A stretch of 64,000 nt of DNA from the NCBI GenBank assembly GCA_034666985.1, contig JAXDKS010000060.1, forward strand, positions 1-64,000. Direction: 5' to 3'. The position numbers and the translations under genes are program-made. Below are positions 18,090 to 29,064 of this stretch, one piece after another. This DNA is from DATARR01 sp034666985. GTDB taxonomy: Bacteria > Acidobacteriota > Thermoanaerobaculia > Multivoradales > UBA5704. Every line of letters begins with the position of its first letter. The first letter of the stretch is position 1. Under the pieces are notes generated by a model. The model did no database searches. It was not told where the DNA came from and was given only the letters and a program-made list of their open reading frames with translations.

Positions 18090-19184
18090 TCAGCCCGCGA
18101 CGGGCTCGGCCGGCGGTCTCCCCATCTCCCGCAGCCAGACGTAGTGGGAGACGATGGCGCCCCAGAACGTCGGATGCTCGTGATAGGGAACCCCGTGCTC
18201 CCGGCAGACCTGCTGGACGATGTCGGCGAGGAGTGGCAGGTGGACGTGGCTGATGCGCGGGAAGAGATGGTGCTCGATCTGGTGATTGAGGCCGCCGACA
18301 TACCAGGTCAGGATCCGGCTGTTACGGCCGAAATTGGCGGTCGTCGCCACCTGGTGGATGGCCCACTCCCGTTGCGCCATCTCTTCGGTCTGCTTGGCCG
18401 AAAAGGCGCTGGTCTCCGAAATCGAGTGGGCGGCCTGGAAGACGACGGTCAGAGTCATCCCTTCCACCGCCATGACGATGGCATAGAAGAGAAGGACCAC
18501 CGGCAGCGGATGGAACAGGAGCGGCCCCACGAACGCCAGGATGAGGAACGCGAGCTTGCCACCCACGAACAGGGCCAGCTCGCCACCCCGCGGCCGCGGG
18601 AAGGAGTGGTCACCGATTCGTCCCCGCAGGACGGCGACGAAGTCGTCCCAGAGAAACCATTTGGGAATGATGAGAGTATAGATGGGCCACATGTAGAGGT
18701 GCTGGAGCCGCTGGTACGGGTAGTGCGGCTGGTGGCGGGACATCCGGCAGAGGGCGCCGACGTCGATGTCGTCGTCCAGTCCGTCGACGTTGGGGTAGCT
18801 GTGATGGAAGACGTTGTGCTTCCACCGCCAGACGTAGGAACTGCCGCCGAGCAGATCGAACATGGCCCCGACGGCACGGTTGACGGCCTTGGAGCGCGAG
18901 AAGGCGCCGTGGTTGCCGTCGTGGCCGACGTTGAAGCCGATGGAGGCGAAGGCCAGGCCCAGGGATATGGCCAGCGGCACCGCCTGCCACCAGCTCTCGG
19001 CCCAGTCCACCAGACCCCAGTAAGACGCGCCGGCCCAGAGCACGAGCAATGCCGTCTTGACGTAGATCCGCATGCCACCATGGCGGGTCCGGCCCAGCGC
19101 GGCGAGCCGCTCTTCCACCCGCGCCTGCAGGTCGTTCTGGAACGACCGCTCCTTCGAGAACTTGGGTCTGGCTTCTGAAATCAT
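18090..19184 (-). CDS. Membrane fatty acid desaturase, front-end/acyl-lipid type
   Basis: A 364-residue integral membrane di-iron desaturase. The three histidine boxes are HDGNHGAF (box 1), HNVFHHSYPN (box 2) and QIEHHLFPRISH (box 3; the QxxHH form typical of Delta-5/Delta-6 and related acyl-lipid desaturases). At least four hydrophobic segments flank them. There is no fused cytochrome b5 domain, so the electron donor must be separate. A strong AAGGAGAGAC site precedes the ATG. Co-directional with aroB, 9 nt apart; the pairing looks accidental. Fatty-acid substrate and position cannot be told from sequence. Confidence 0.88.
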   Translation of the reverse strand: MISEARPKFSKERSFQNDLQARVEERLAALGRTRHGGMRIYVKTALLVLWAGASYWGLVDWAESWWQAVPLAISLGLAFASIGFNVGHDGNHGAFSRSKAVNRAVGAMFDLLGGSSYVWRWKHNVFHHSYPNVDGLDDDIDVGALCRMSRHQPHYPYQRLQHLYMWPIYTLIIPKWFLWDDFVAVLRGRIGDHSFPRPRGGELALFVGGKLAFLILAFVGPLLFHPLPVVLLFYAIVMAVEGMTLTVVFQAAHSISETSAFSAKQTEEMAQREWAIHQVATTANFGRNSRILTWYVGGLNHQIEHHLFPRISHVHLPLLADIVQQVCREHGVPYHEHPTFWGAIVSHYVWLREMGRPPAEPVAG

Positions 19185-19272
19185 GTCTCTCCTTCTCTAC
19201 TGCACTCCGCCGTCGCGGCCGGGTAGCCGGGCGAAGTCGGGTATTCGCTGTCTGCTGGGATCGTGCCAGATC

Positions 19273-19637
19273 TCAGACGCGACGGGCGCAAGCCTGTCGG
19301 TCCTGTTGACCTGCGTTCCCGGAAGCCTGCGGACTCGCAGCTTCTCGAAGTCGGAAGTTTGCGAGGAAGCTGTTTAAGGATACCAGATCAGAGGCGTCGC
19401 GGTCCAATCCGCGTCCTGGCCTCCCGGCCAGGCTCAGATCCGACCGAACATCGAAAATGCACCATGGCGCTACAGTGTCCACCATAGCAAGCACTGGATT
19501 GGGGAACGCACTGGTCGGACTTCGAGGAAAATCCGTGGAGAGCTCGCCACGCCCTTGAAGGGATCGTCGAAATACCGGGTCCTTCCGGTCGCGAACGGCC
19601 CTCGTTCCCAGCCCGGCAGGATCGGTTGGTCAGACAA
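19273..19637 (-). pseudogene. Frameshifted retropepsin-like aspartic protease remnant
   Basis: Two frames on the minus strand together read like the start of a clan AA aspartic protease. The first (TTG at 19637, overlapping the previous stop) gives FDDPFKGVASSPRIFLEV and then RPVRSPIQCL, before running into a stop. A -1 shift near 19490 continues as AMVDTVAPWCIFD, where DTV stands at the place of the usual DTG/DSG active-site triplet. The downstream part is short and unrecognisable. The DUF5678-like gene overlaps its start. I infer a decayed gene; a sequencing error could also cause the shift, but the altered triplet argues for decay. Confidence 0.4.
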
Positions 19638-20037
19638 CGTGGTGGAGGAGGGGAGGCTCGTCGAAGTGGTTTTCCTCGACGGTCTTGAGAACCTCGGAGA
19701 GCTTCGGCGATGCCGCAATGAGCGTCGGGCCAAGGACGGCGATCCACTGTCCCGGGTACTTCCAGGCATTCTCAGCGATCCACCGGAAAGTCTCTCTCCG
19801 ATCCGGCTGTCTGTGCCCCGAAACGATCCAGCTTTTAAAAGGACGTAGGACATGGTGGAGTCGCGCGAGCTCGGGATGATCCGGGAACAAGGCCAGCCCC
19901 TGCTCAGCGACCTCGCGAGCACCGCGCAGGGTTCCCGAATTGAAGATCCCCTGGATCTCCTCAAGGAAGGACTCCGGCGTCCGCTCCTCAGGATCAGGCG
20001 CTGGGGGATCGAGCTTCCTGGCGGCACCGGCGCTCAT
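19630..20037 (-). CDS. DUF5678-like small protein
   Basis: A 135-residue protein with a helical N-terminal half (ESFLEEIQGIFNSGTLRGAREVAEQGLALFPDHPEL) and a C-terminal half built around WIAENAWKYPGQWIAVLGPTLIAAS...EVLKTVEE...PLLHHVV. The latter is the AEN-x-Y-G-W-(V/I)-A-hydrophobic pattern of DUF5678 proteins. Such genes often stand just ahead of a small aspartic-protease-like gene, as here, where the protease is broken. Function unknown. It follows aspS by 20 nt and shares its strand. Confidence 0.65.
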   Translation of the reverse strand: MSAGAARKLDPPAPDPEERTPESFLEEIQGIFNSGTLRGAREVAEQGLALFPDHPELARLHHVLRPFKSWIVSGHRQPDRRETFRWIAENAWKYPGQWIAVLGPTLIAASPKLSEVLKTVEENHFDEPPLLHHVV

Positions 20038-20057
20038 GGAGCCGATGATACCACCTT

Positions 20058-21832
<1,775 letters not shown>

Positions 21833-21836
<4 letters not shown>

Positions 21837-22402
21837 GCGCTCTCCTTTTCCGATCCGTCTGACCCCAATCCCGGCCCAATACCCGAGCCCAGGACCTCGC
21901 GGTAGTGCTCTTTCAGGGCCGCATAGCGGTCGCAGGTCTCCGCGATCCGCCGCGTCTCCTCGTCCGTCAGCGGGCGGACCACCCGCGCCGGGATGCCTAG
22001 CGCCAGGTGGCCGGCCGCGATCCGGTGCCCGGGCGCCACCACGGCGCCGGCGCCGATCTGCGCCCCCCGCTCCACCACGGCGCCGTCGAGGACGCGCGCG
22101 CCGATGCCGATCAGCACGCCGTCTTCGATCGTGCAGCCGTGGAGCACGGCCTGATGCCCCACCACCACGCCCTCGCCGATCACCAGGGAGTGCCGCACGT
22201 GGGAGACGTGCAGCACCGTGCCGTCCTGGACGTTGGTGCGGGCGCCGATGCGGATGAAGTTGACGTCCCCCCGGGCCACGGTGTGGAACCAGAAGGAGAC
22301 GTCATCGCCCAGCGTCACGTCGCCCGCCACGTGGGCGCCGGGAGCCAGGAACACCCGCGCCCCCAGGGAGGGCCACCGCCCCTGGTAGGGATGGATGGGC
22401 AT
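21833..22402 (-). CDS. Gamma-carbonic anhydrase family hexapeptide protein
   Basis: A 189-residue left-handed beta-helix protein with hexapeptide repeats from residue 15 to about 150. The trimeric zinc-site histidines are recognisable in VLHVSHVRHSLVIG and GHQAVLHGCTIEDG, and the first coil has the Arg/Asp-containing VARGDVNFIRIGARTNVQDG. The C-terminal helix (DEETRRIAETCDRYAALKEHYRE) is typical of YrdA/CaiE-like members. Family members range from true carbonic anhydrases to enzymes of unknown activity. The gene is translationally coupled to aspS and follows a secreted unknown by 9 nt. Confidence 0.88.
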
Positions 22403-22411
22403 GGCGGACGC

Positions 22412-23008
22412 TTACTTCTTCGCCGTGCCGGTCGCCGGGGCCGACGGGGCCACCGGCCGCACCGAGAAGAGGATCCGCTCGTAGAGGGGCAGCCGCTTGG
22501 GGAACTCGGCCCGGCTGGCTGAGGTCACGAAGTCCAGGGCGAGGTCGGTGAGGGGCAGCTTGAGCGTCAGGCTGCTGCGCGCCTTCTCGCCCTCGCCGGT
22601 ATCCATCTGCACCAGCACGCCCTTCACTCCGCCGACCTCCTTGACCTCCACCCGCGGCGCCGACCAGTCGGCGTGGGCGGCGTCGTTGGAACGGATATTG
22701 GCCGCGATCTCGTCGGGCTTGGCCAGGGAGACCTTGCTGCCCCGGATCCAGACCAGCCGTGGGTCCTCGGGCGGCTTGGCGTCGGCCGGGCCGATCCACA
22801 GGCCGGGATAGCCCTGCTCCTGGCGGACCTGCCAGTCGATGGGCACTTCGACGGTATATGGCAGCACCTGCCCCGGCCCGCCCTTGAGCTCGACCCGGTG
22901 GAAGGTCCCCTCGGCCGGCTTGCCGGGAGCGACCGTCGCGGAAGGCGGCGCCGCCAGGGCCGGCAAGGCGGAGAGAGCGGCGCAGAGGATGATGGATTTC
23001 AGATTCAT
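22412..23008 (-). CDS. Secreted protein of unknown function
   Basis: A 198-residue protein with a clear signal peptide (MNLKSIILCAALSALPALAA). The mature part has a beta-rich pattern (LPYTVEVPIDWQVRQEQGYPGLWIGP...GVKGVLVQMDTGE...SSLTLKLPLTDLALDFVTSA), which broadly recalls PsbP/Mog1-type exported domains that start with a W-containing strand, but I cannot assign it with confidence. The tail is Ala/Pro/Thr-rich. A good ribosome-binding site (GAAGGAAG) precedes the ATG. It heads the carbonic anhydrase-aspS transcript and is divergent from a glycosyltransferase gene across 75 nt. Confidence 0.75.
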   Translation of the reverse strand: MNLKSIILCAALSALPALAAPPSATVAPGKPAEGTFHRVELKGGPGQVLPYTVEVPIDWQVRQEQGYPGLWIGPADAKPPEDPRLVWIRGSKVSLAKPDEIAANIRSNDAAHADWSAPRVEVKEVGGVKGVLVQMDTGEGEKARSSLTLKLPLTDLALDFVTSASRAEFPKRLPLYERILFSVRPVAPSAPATGTAKK

Positions 23009-23083
23009 AGAACGCTTCCTTCAGGAGTTCAAATAGGGTTCGGCCCGCGGGCCGGGCCCAAGAGCATGGCATAAAATCCGCGG

Positions 23084-23788
23084 GTGTCCAAAACGACCGT
23101 CGACGTCGTCATTCCGGCCCTCAACGAGGAGGCCTCCCTGCCCCTGGTGCTGGCGGACGTCCCCCGGCCTCCCGTCCGCCGCGTGGTGGTGGCGGACAAC
23201 GGCTCGACCGACGGCACCGCCCGGGTGGCCCGTGAAGGGGGTGCCGAGGTGGTGGCGGCTCCCCGCCGGGGCTACGGCAGCGCCTGCCTCGCGGGTCTCG
23301 CCCACCTGCGGCGGACGGGACCGCCGGATGTCGTCGTGTTCCTCGACGCCGACTACTCGGACCATCCGGAGGAGCTGCCGTCGCTGGTGGCCCCCATCCT
23401 GGCCGGCGAGGCCAACCTGGTCATCGGCTCGCGGGTCCTGGGCCGGCGGGAGCGGGGAGCCCTCCTCCCCCAGGCGCGGGCGGGAAACCTGGTGGCCTGC
23501 CTGCTGATCCGGCTCTTCTACGGCCATCGCTTCACCGATCTCGGCCCCTTTCGCGCCATCCGCTGGGACGCCCTGGAGCGGCTGGGGATGGCGGACCCCG
23601 ACTTTGGCTGGACGGCCGAGATGCAGGTCAAGGCCGTGCGCCTGGGGCTGCGGTCCACCGAGGTTCCCGTCTCCTACCGCCGCCGGACGGGGGTCTCCAA
23701 GATCACCGGCACGGTCTCCGGAACGCTGCGCGCCGGCTATAAGATCCTCTGGACCGTTGCCCGCCACATGGGAAGAGCGCCGAGATGA
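23084..23788 (+). CDS. Glycosyltransferase family 2, polyprenyl-phosphate sugar transferase type
   Basis: A 234-residue GT-A enzyme. It shows VDVVIPALNEEASLPLVL, VVVADNGSTDGTARVAREGGAEVV, the GYGSAC donor loop and the metal-binding FLDADYSD. It lacks a C-terminal membrane pair and resembles the DPM1/dolichyl-phosphate-glucose synthase group, which load a sugar on a lipid carrier. The start is GTG. It begins a plus-strand run that continues with the thioesterase (8 nt), the RNB nuclease (12 nt) and LanB (overlapping). Confidence 0.88.
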   Translation: MSKTTVDVVIPALNEEASLPLVLADVPRPPVRRVVVADNGSTDGTARVAREGGAEVVAAPRRGYGSACLAGLAHLRRTGPPDVVVFLDADYSDHPEELPSLVAPILAGEANLVIGSRVLGRRERGALLPQARAGNLVACLLIRLFYGHRFTDLGPFRAIRWDALERLGMADPDFGWTAEMQVKAVRLGLRSTEVPVSYRRRTGVSKITGTVSGTLRAGYKILWTVARHMGRAPR

Positions 23789-23795
23789 CCGAGAT

Positions 23796-24239
23796 ATGAC
23801 CGCCGAAAAGACCGACACCGTTCCCCAGCCCATCCGCACCGAGATCGAGGTCGAGGTCCGCTACGCCGAGACCGACCAGATGGGCGTCGTCCACCACGCC
23901 AACTACGTGGTGTGGTTCGAGCTCGCCCGCACCCGCCTCTGCTCGCACACCGGCTTCCACTACGCGGAGATCGAGCGGCTCGGCTATCTGCTGATGGTCA
24001 CCGGTGTCGAAGCGCGCTATCACCGCCCAGCCCGCTACGGCGACGTGGCCCGGGTCGCCTGCTGGTGCGAGCGGCTGGGGAGCCGGGGCCTGCGCTTCGC
24101 CTACGAGGTCCTCAGGGGGGACGAGCGGCTGGTCACGGGCGCCACCGAGCACGTCTGGATCGAGCGGGCCAGCGGCCGCCCGTGCCGCACCCCCGAGGCG
24201 CTACGCGCCCCTTTCGCACGGCTGGCCGGGCTCTCCTGA
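23796..24239 (+). CDS. YbgC/FadM-type hotdog acyl-CoA thioesterase
   Basis: A 147-residue hotdog-fold protein. The signature VRYAETDQMGVVHHANYVVWFELARTRL contains the catalytic aspartate and the H-N-Y-x-W pattern of the 4-hydroxybenzoyl-CoA thioesterase/YbgC family; the second half (VEARYHRPARYGD...RGLRFAYEVLRGDERLVTGATEHVWI) fits as well. It hydrolyses acyl-CoA esters; the natural acyl group is unknown. No Tol-Pal genes lie nearby, unlike classical ybgC. The ATG at 23796 follows a purine-rich GACCGAGAT stretch. Confidence 0.88.
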   Translation: MTAEKTDTVPQPIRTEIEVEVRYAETDQMGVVHHANYVVWFELARTRLCSHTGFHYAEIERLGYLLMVTGVEARYHRPARYGDVARVACWCERLGSRGLRFAYEVLRGDERLVTGATEHVWIERASGRPCRTPEALRAPFARLAGLS

Positions 24240-24251
24240 TATCCTCTCCCG

Positions 24252-25742
24252 ATGCCATCGAAACCCGGAAACCACCGCCACAATCTCCAGGCGATCGCCC
24301 ACCGCGTGATGCAGGACCGCGGTCTGGATCCCGATTTCCCGCCGGATGCCCAGGCCGAGGCGGAGAGCCTTTCGTCCCCGGCCCGGGACGCCCTCCCCGG
24401 CACTCGCGACCTGCGCCAGCTCCTCTGGTCGTCGATCGACAACGACGACTCCCGCGACCTCGACCAGCTCGAGGTGGCCGAAGCCCAGCCGGGAGACGCC
24501 ATCCGCATCTGGGTCGCCATCGCCGACGTCGACGCCCTGGTGCGCCTCGGCTCGGCCATCGACCATCACGCGGAGGTCAACACCACCTCCGTCTACACCG
24601 CCGCCCGGATCTTTCCCATGCTCCCCGAGAAGCTGTCCACCGGCCTGACCTCGCTCAACGACGGCGAGGACCGCCTCGCCATCGTCACCGAGATGACGGT
24701 GGCCGCGGACGGCACGCTCGCCGGCTCGGACATCTACCCCGCGTGGGTGCACAACCACTGCAAGCTGGCCTACGACTCGGTGGCGGCGTGGCTCGAAGGC
24801 ACCGGCCCCATGCCGCCGCGCATGGCCGCGGTGCCGGGGGTGGACGAGCAGGTGCGCCTCCAGGACCGGGCCGCCTCTCGCCTGCGCTCCCAGCGCCACG
24901 AGCACGGAGCCCTCGACCTCGAGACCGTCGAGGCGCGGCCGGTGATGGTCGACGGCGTGGTAACCGACCTCAGGGAAGACAGGGCAAACCGTGCCAAGCA
25001 TTTGATCGAGGACTTCATGGTGGCCGCCAACGGGGTCACGGCGCGATTCCTCGATCAGCACGGCCTCCCCTCGCTGCGCCGCGTGGTGCGCACCCCCAAG
25101 CGCTGGGACCGCATCATCCAGTTGGCCGCGGGCCTGGGCGGCCACCTCCCCGCGGAGCCGGACTCCCTGGCCCTGAACGCGTTCCTGGACCAGCGCCGGC
25201 AGGCGGATCCGAAGAGCTTCCCCGAGCTGTCGCTGTCGGTGATCAAGCTGATGGGGCCCGGCGAGTACGCGGTCGATCCGCCGGGCGGCGATCCGCCCGG
25301 GCACTTCGGGCTGGCGGTCAAGGACTACACCCATGCCACGGCGCCCAATCGCCGCTATCCCGACCTGATCACCCAACGGCTGCTCAAGTCAGCCTTCAGC
25401 GGCCGGCCGGCCCCCTATTCGATGGCCGAGCTGACCGAGCTCGCCGAGCATTGCACCCAGCAGGAGGACGCCGCCCAGAAGGTGGAGCGGCAGGTGCGCA
25501 AGTCCGCGGCGGCGCTGCTGCTGGAAAACCGAGTCGGCGAGAGCTTCGACTCCGTGGTCACCGGTGCCTCCGAGAAGGGGACCTGGGTGCGCACCTTCCA
25601 TCCCCTGGTCGAGGGGCGCCTCGAGCGGGGCTTCGAAGGGCTCGACGTCGGCGACCGGGTGCGGGTGCGGCTGCTCTCCACCGACGTCGAGCGCGGCTTC
25701 ATCGATTTCGCCCGGGAGGGCCATGGCCAAGCCGACTCCTGA
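24252..25742 (+). CDS. RNB-domain exoribonuclease (RNase II/R family)
   Basis: A 496-residue 3'-5' exoribonuclease. The RNB catalytic core is visible: SIDNDDSRDLDQLEVAE with the cluster of metal-binding aspartates, IWVAIADVDALV, VNTTSVYTAARIFPMLPEKLSTGLTSLNDGEDRLA, and the late YTHATAPNRRYPDLITQR motif. A C-terminal S1-like barrel follows (about residues 420-490). The N-terminal cold-shock domains of full RNase II/R are missing, so it belongs to the shorter RNB proteins. The last 20 nt overlap the start of lanB, coupling a general RNA enzyme to a lanthipeptide dehydratase. Confidence 0.9.
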   Translation: MPSKPGNHRHNLQAIAHRVMQDRGLDPDFPPDAQAEAESLSSPARDALPGTRDLRQLLWSSIDNDDSRDLDQLEVAEAQPGDAIRIWVAIADVDALVRLGSAIDHHAEVNTTSVYTAARIFPMLPEKLSTGLTSLNDGEDRLAIVTEMTVAADGTLAGSDIYPAWVHNHCKLAYDSVAAWLEGTGPMPPRMAAVPGVDEQVRLQDRAASRLRSQRHEHGALDLETVEARPVMVDGVVTDLREDRANRAKHLIEDFMVAANGVTARFLDQHGLPSLRRVVRTPKRWDRIIQLAAGLGGHLPAEPDSLALNAFLDQRRQADPKSFPELSLSVIKLMGPGEYAVDPPGGDPPGHFGLAVKDYTHATAPNRRYPDLITQRLLKSAFSGRPAPYSMAELTELAEHCTQQEDAAQKVERQVRKSAAALLLENRVGESFDSVVTGASEKGTWVRTFHPLVEGRLERGFEGLDVGDRVRVRLLSTDVERGFIDFAREGHGQADS

Positions 25743-28700
25743 ACGCCCGTTCGTCCCCTCCGGCTTCTTCGCCTTCCGCACCCCCCTCCTCCCCTTCGAG
25801 GAGCTGGAGGCGTTCTCCGCGGGGCTGGAGGCTCCCGGGGCAGGGGGCGATCCCGAGGCTCTGGAGGCCGCCCTGGCCGCCGACCGCGAGCGGCTGCGCT
25901 CCCGTCTCGCGGCTCTGGCCGATCGTCCCGAGGTGCTGGAGGCCGTCTTCCTGGCCTCCCCTTCCCTGTGCGAGAGCTTGGCCGCCTGGCGGGCGCAGCC
26001 CGACGGCAAGAAGGGGCAGCGGGCCGAGCGGGCCCTGCTGCGCTACGTCTACCGCATGGCCGCCCGGGCCACCCCCTTCGGCCTGTTCTCCGGCTGCTCC
26101 CTGGGACCAGTGGAGACGGCGCCCGGCTCGCCCACCCGCATCGCCGTGGCCCCTCGCGGCGCCTACGAGCGGCACACGCGGCTGGACATGGACTACCTCT
26201 TCGCCCTCTGCGAGGACCTGGGGCGGGACTCAGGGCTGCGCGAGGTGCTCCTCTACCGCCCCAACACCAGCCTCTACCGCGCCGCCGGCCGGCTGCGCTA
26301 CGCCGAAGCGCGGCTGGAGAACAAGGTCCGCTCCCATCACCTGGTGGCGGTGGACGCCTCCGACTTTCTAGAGGAAGCCCTGCGCCGCGCCGAGGGCGGG
26401 GCCCGCGCCCGCGACGTCGCCGACGCCCTGGTGGCCTTCGATCCCGACGGCGAGGTCACGCCGGAGGAGGCGATGGAGTTTGTCACCGAGCTGATCGACA
26501 GCCAGATCCTGGTCTCGGACCTCTCCACCCCGGTCACCGGTCCCGAGGCCATCCACGACCTGATCGCGCAGCTCGGCTCGCTGGCCGCCAACGGCGCAGC
26601 CGCCGGCGCCGTCGAACGCCTGGCGCAGGCGCGCGACGCGCTGACGGCGCTCGATGCCGCCGGCCCGGGCCAGGAGCCGGCGCGCTACGAGGCGATCGCC
26701 GAGACCTTGCGCGAGCTGCCCACGCCGGTGGAGATGTCGCGCCTCTTCCAACTCGACATGGTCAAGCCCGCGGACCGGGCGGTGCTGGGGGCCGACGTGG
26801 TGGAGGAGATCGGCCACGCCGTCGAGCTCCTCTACCGCCTGGCCAGTGAGCGGCCGCAGGAGGGGCTCGACAAGTTCCGCAAGGATTTCAACGAGCGTTA
26901 CGAGGGGCGCGAGATCCCCCTGCTCGAAGCCCTCGACGAAGAGGTGGGCATCGGCTTCGAGCGCTCCGCCGACTCGGGCGCCGAAGCCTCGCCCCTGCTG
27001 CGGGGCCTCGCCCTTGGCGGCACCCCGGGCGAGCCCACCGTCCCCTGGGGACGGGTCCAGAGCGTGCTCCTGAACAAGGTCCACGAAGCCCTCGCCCGGG
27101 GCGCCAAGGAGATCGAGATCACCCCCGAGGACCTCGACCGCATGGCGCCCAGTGACGGCAGCAGCGGCAACAGCGCGTCCCCCAAGTCGCCGATGCCCGA
27201 CTCCTTCCACGTCATGGCGACGTTGGCCGCGCCCTCGCCCGAGGCCCTGGAGCGCGGCGAATTCCGGCTCCTCTTCGACAACGCCGGGGGACCTTCGGGA
27301 GCGCGGCTGCTGGGACGGTTCTGCCACGCCGACCCGGAGCTCTCGCGCCACGTCGAGGAGCACCTGCGGGCGGAGGAGGCGCGGAATCCGGAGGCCCTCT
27401 TCGCCGAGATCGTCCACCTTCCCCAGGGGCGCATCGGCAACATCCTGGCGCGGCCGGTGCTGCGCGAGTACGAGATCCCTTTCCTCGGCCGCTCCGGCGC
27501 GCCGCCCGAGCGGCAGATCCCGGTCTCCGACCTGCGGGTCTCGGTGGCCGGCAACCGCATCGTGCTGCGCTCGGCGCGCCTGGGACGCGAGGTGATCCCG
27601 CGCCTCACCAGCGCCCACAACTTCTGGCACGGCAGCCTGGGCGTCTACCGCTTCCTCTGCATGCTGCAGAGCCAGGGGCAACTGGGAGGGCTGAGCTGGA
27701 GCTGGGGAGCCCTGGACGGCGCCCCGTTCCTCCCCCGGGTCACCTGCAGCCGGCTGGTGCTCACCCGCGCCTCCTGGTGGATGACGCAGACGGAGATCAA
27801 GGCCCTCGCCAAGGCGAAGGGTGCCGAGCGCTTCGCCGCCGTGCAGCAGTGGCGTGAGAAACGGGGCCTGCCGCGGCTCGTCGCCCTGGTGGACGCCGAC
27901 AACGAGCTGCTGGTCGACCTCGACAACGTCCTGTCGGTCGATACCTTTCTCGACGTCGTCGAGGAGCGCGACCGCGCGCGGCTGGTGGAGTTCTTCCCGG
28001 GTCCGGACGAGTTGCCGGCGACCGGCCTCGAGGGCCGGTTCCTGCACGAGATCCTGGTGCCCTGGGTCCGCAAGCCGCGGGAGGCCCGGGAGGCAGTGAC
28101 GGCGCGGCCGGAGCGCGGGCGCACGGTCGCCCCGGCCCTGCGCCGCTCCTTCCCGCCCGGCTCCGAATGGCTGTACCTCAAGCTCTACACCGGCTCCTCG
28201 ACCGCGGACGGCCTGCTGCGCGAGGTGGTGGCGCCGGTAGCCCGCGAGGCCCTGGCCGAAGGCATGGCCGACGGCTGGTTCTTCATCCGCTACGGCGATC
28301 CCGAGTGGCATCTGCGCCTGCGCTTCCATGGCCGGCCGGCCGAGCTCGGGGGACGGTTGCTGCCGCGCCTGCACGAGGAGCTCGATCCCCGGCTGGCGGA
28401 CGGCCGGCTGTGGAAGGTGCAGCTCGACACCTACGAGCGGGAGGTGGAGCGCTATGGCGGTCCGGAGGGGATGCTGCTCGCCGAGTCGATCTTCGAGGCC
28501 GACAGCGAGGCCGTCCTCGCCATCGTCGGGATGCTGGAGGGCGACGAGGGGGCGGACGTGCGCTGGCGGATCGCCCTGCGCGGCATCGACATGCTGCTCA
28601 CCGACCTCGGTCTCGAAGGCGAGGAGCGGATGCGCACCTTGCGCGCCATGAAGGAGAGCTTTGCGCGCGAGTTCGGCGGCGGCAAGAGCCTGCGGGTGCA

Positions 28701-29064
28701 ACTCGATCAGAAGTTCCGCAAGGAGGGGCGGAGCCTCGTTCCCCTGCTCGATCCCGCGGGGGACGAGGCGAGCGAGCTGGCGCCCGCCCTGGCCGTGCTC
28801 CACCGCCGCTCCGAGCGGCTGGCGCCGCTCTGCGCCGAGCTGCGGGCGCGGGAAGCGGCCGGCCGCCTGAACCAGTCGCTCGCCGACCTGGCGCCCAGCT
28901 TCGTCCACATGAACGTCAACCGCATGATCCGCTCCGCCGGCCGCGCCCACGAGCTGGTGCTCTACGACTTCCTCTACCAGCTCCACGAATCGCGGGCGGC
29001 GCGGGCGCGCAAGGGAGGCGGCAAGCTGGGCGAAACACGGACGACACGGACTGACACGGACTGA
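25723..29064 (+). CDS. lanB: Class I lantibiotic dehydratase (LanB), full length
   Basis: A 1113-residue enzyme that activates Ser/Thr of the precursor with glutamate from Glu-tRNA and eliminates it to dehydroalanine/dehydrobutyrine. The N-terminal glutamylation domain carries the family motif RATPFGLFSG (about residues 115-124), and the large middle part includes LTSAHNFWHGSLGVYRFL. The C-terminal elimination domain starts near residue 810 (GSEWLYLKLYTGSS...ADGWFFIRYGDPEWHLRLRFHG), so both halves are in one chain, unlike split thiopeptide LanBs. The ATG overlaps the RNB gene and is preceded by GGGAGGG. The last dozen residues (GETRTTRTDTD) are encoded by a degenerate repeat. It faces lanC and lanA, which are on the other strand. 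Confidence 0.93.
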   Translation: MAKPTPERPFVPSGFFAFRTPLLPFEELEAFSAGLEAPGAGGDPEALEAALAADRERLRSRLAALADRPEVLEAVFLASPSLCESLAAWRAQPDGKKGQRAERALLRYVYRMAARATPFGLFSGCSLGPVETAPGSPTRIAVAPRGAYERHTRLDMDYLFALCEDLGRDSGLREVLLYRPNTSLYRAAGRLRYAEARLENKVRSHHLVAVDASDFLEEALRRAEGGARARDVADALVAFDPDGEVTPEEAMEFVTELIDSQILVSDLSTPVTGPEAIHDLIAQLGSLAANGAAAGAVERLAQARDALTALDAAGPGQEPARYEAIAETLRELPTPVEMSRLFQLDMVKPADRAVLGADVVEEIGHAVELLYRLASERPQEGLDKFRKDFNERYEGREIPLLEALDEEVGIGFERSADSGAEASPLLRGLALGGTPGEPTVPWGRVQSVLLNKVHEALARGAKEIEITPEDLDRMAPSDGSSGNSASPKSPMPDSFHVMATLAAPSPEALERGEFRLLFDNAGGPSGARLLGRFCHADPELSRHVEEHLRAEEARNPEALFAEIVHLPQGRIGNILARPVLREYEIPFLGRSGAPPERQIPVSDLRVSVAGNRIVLRSARLGREVIPRLTSAHNFWHGSLGVYRFLCMLQSQGQLGGLSWSWGALDGAPFLPRVTCSRLVLTRASWWMTQTEIKALAKAKGAERFAAVQQWREKRGLPRLVALVDADNELLVDLDNVLSVDTFLDVVEERDRARLVEFFPGPDELPATGLEGRFLHEILVPWVRKPREAREAVTARPERGRTVAPALRRSFPPGSEWLYLKLYTGSSTADGLLREVVAPVAREALAEGMADGWFFIRYGDPEWHLRLRFHGRPAELGGRLLPRLHEELDPRLADGRLWKVQLDTYEREVERYGGPEGMLLAESIFEADSEAVLAIVGMLEGDEGADVRWRIALRGIDMLLTDLGLEGEERMRTLRAMKESFAREFGGGKSLRVQLDQKFRKEGRSLVPLLDPAGDEASELAPALAVLHRRSERLAPLCAELRAREAAGRLNQSLADLAPSFVHMNVNRMIRSAGRAHELVLYDFLYQLHESRAARARKGGGKLGETRTTRTDTD

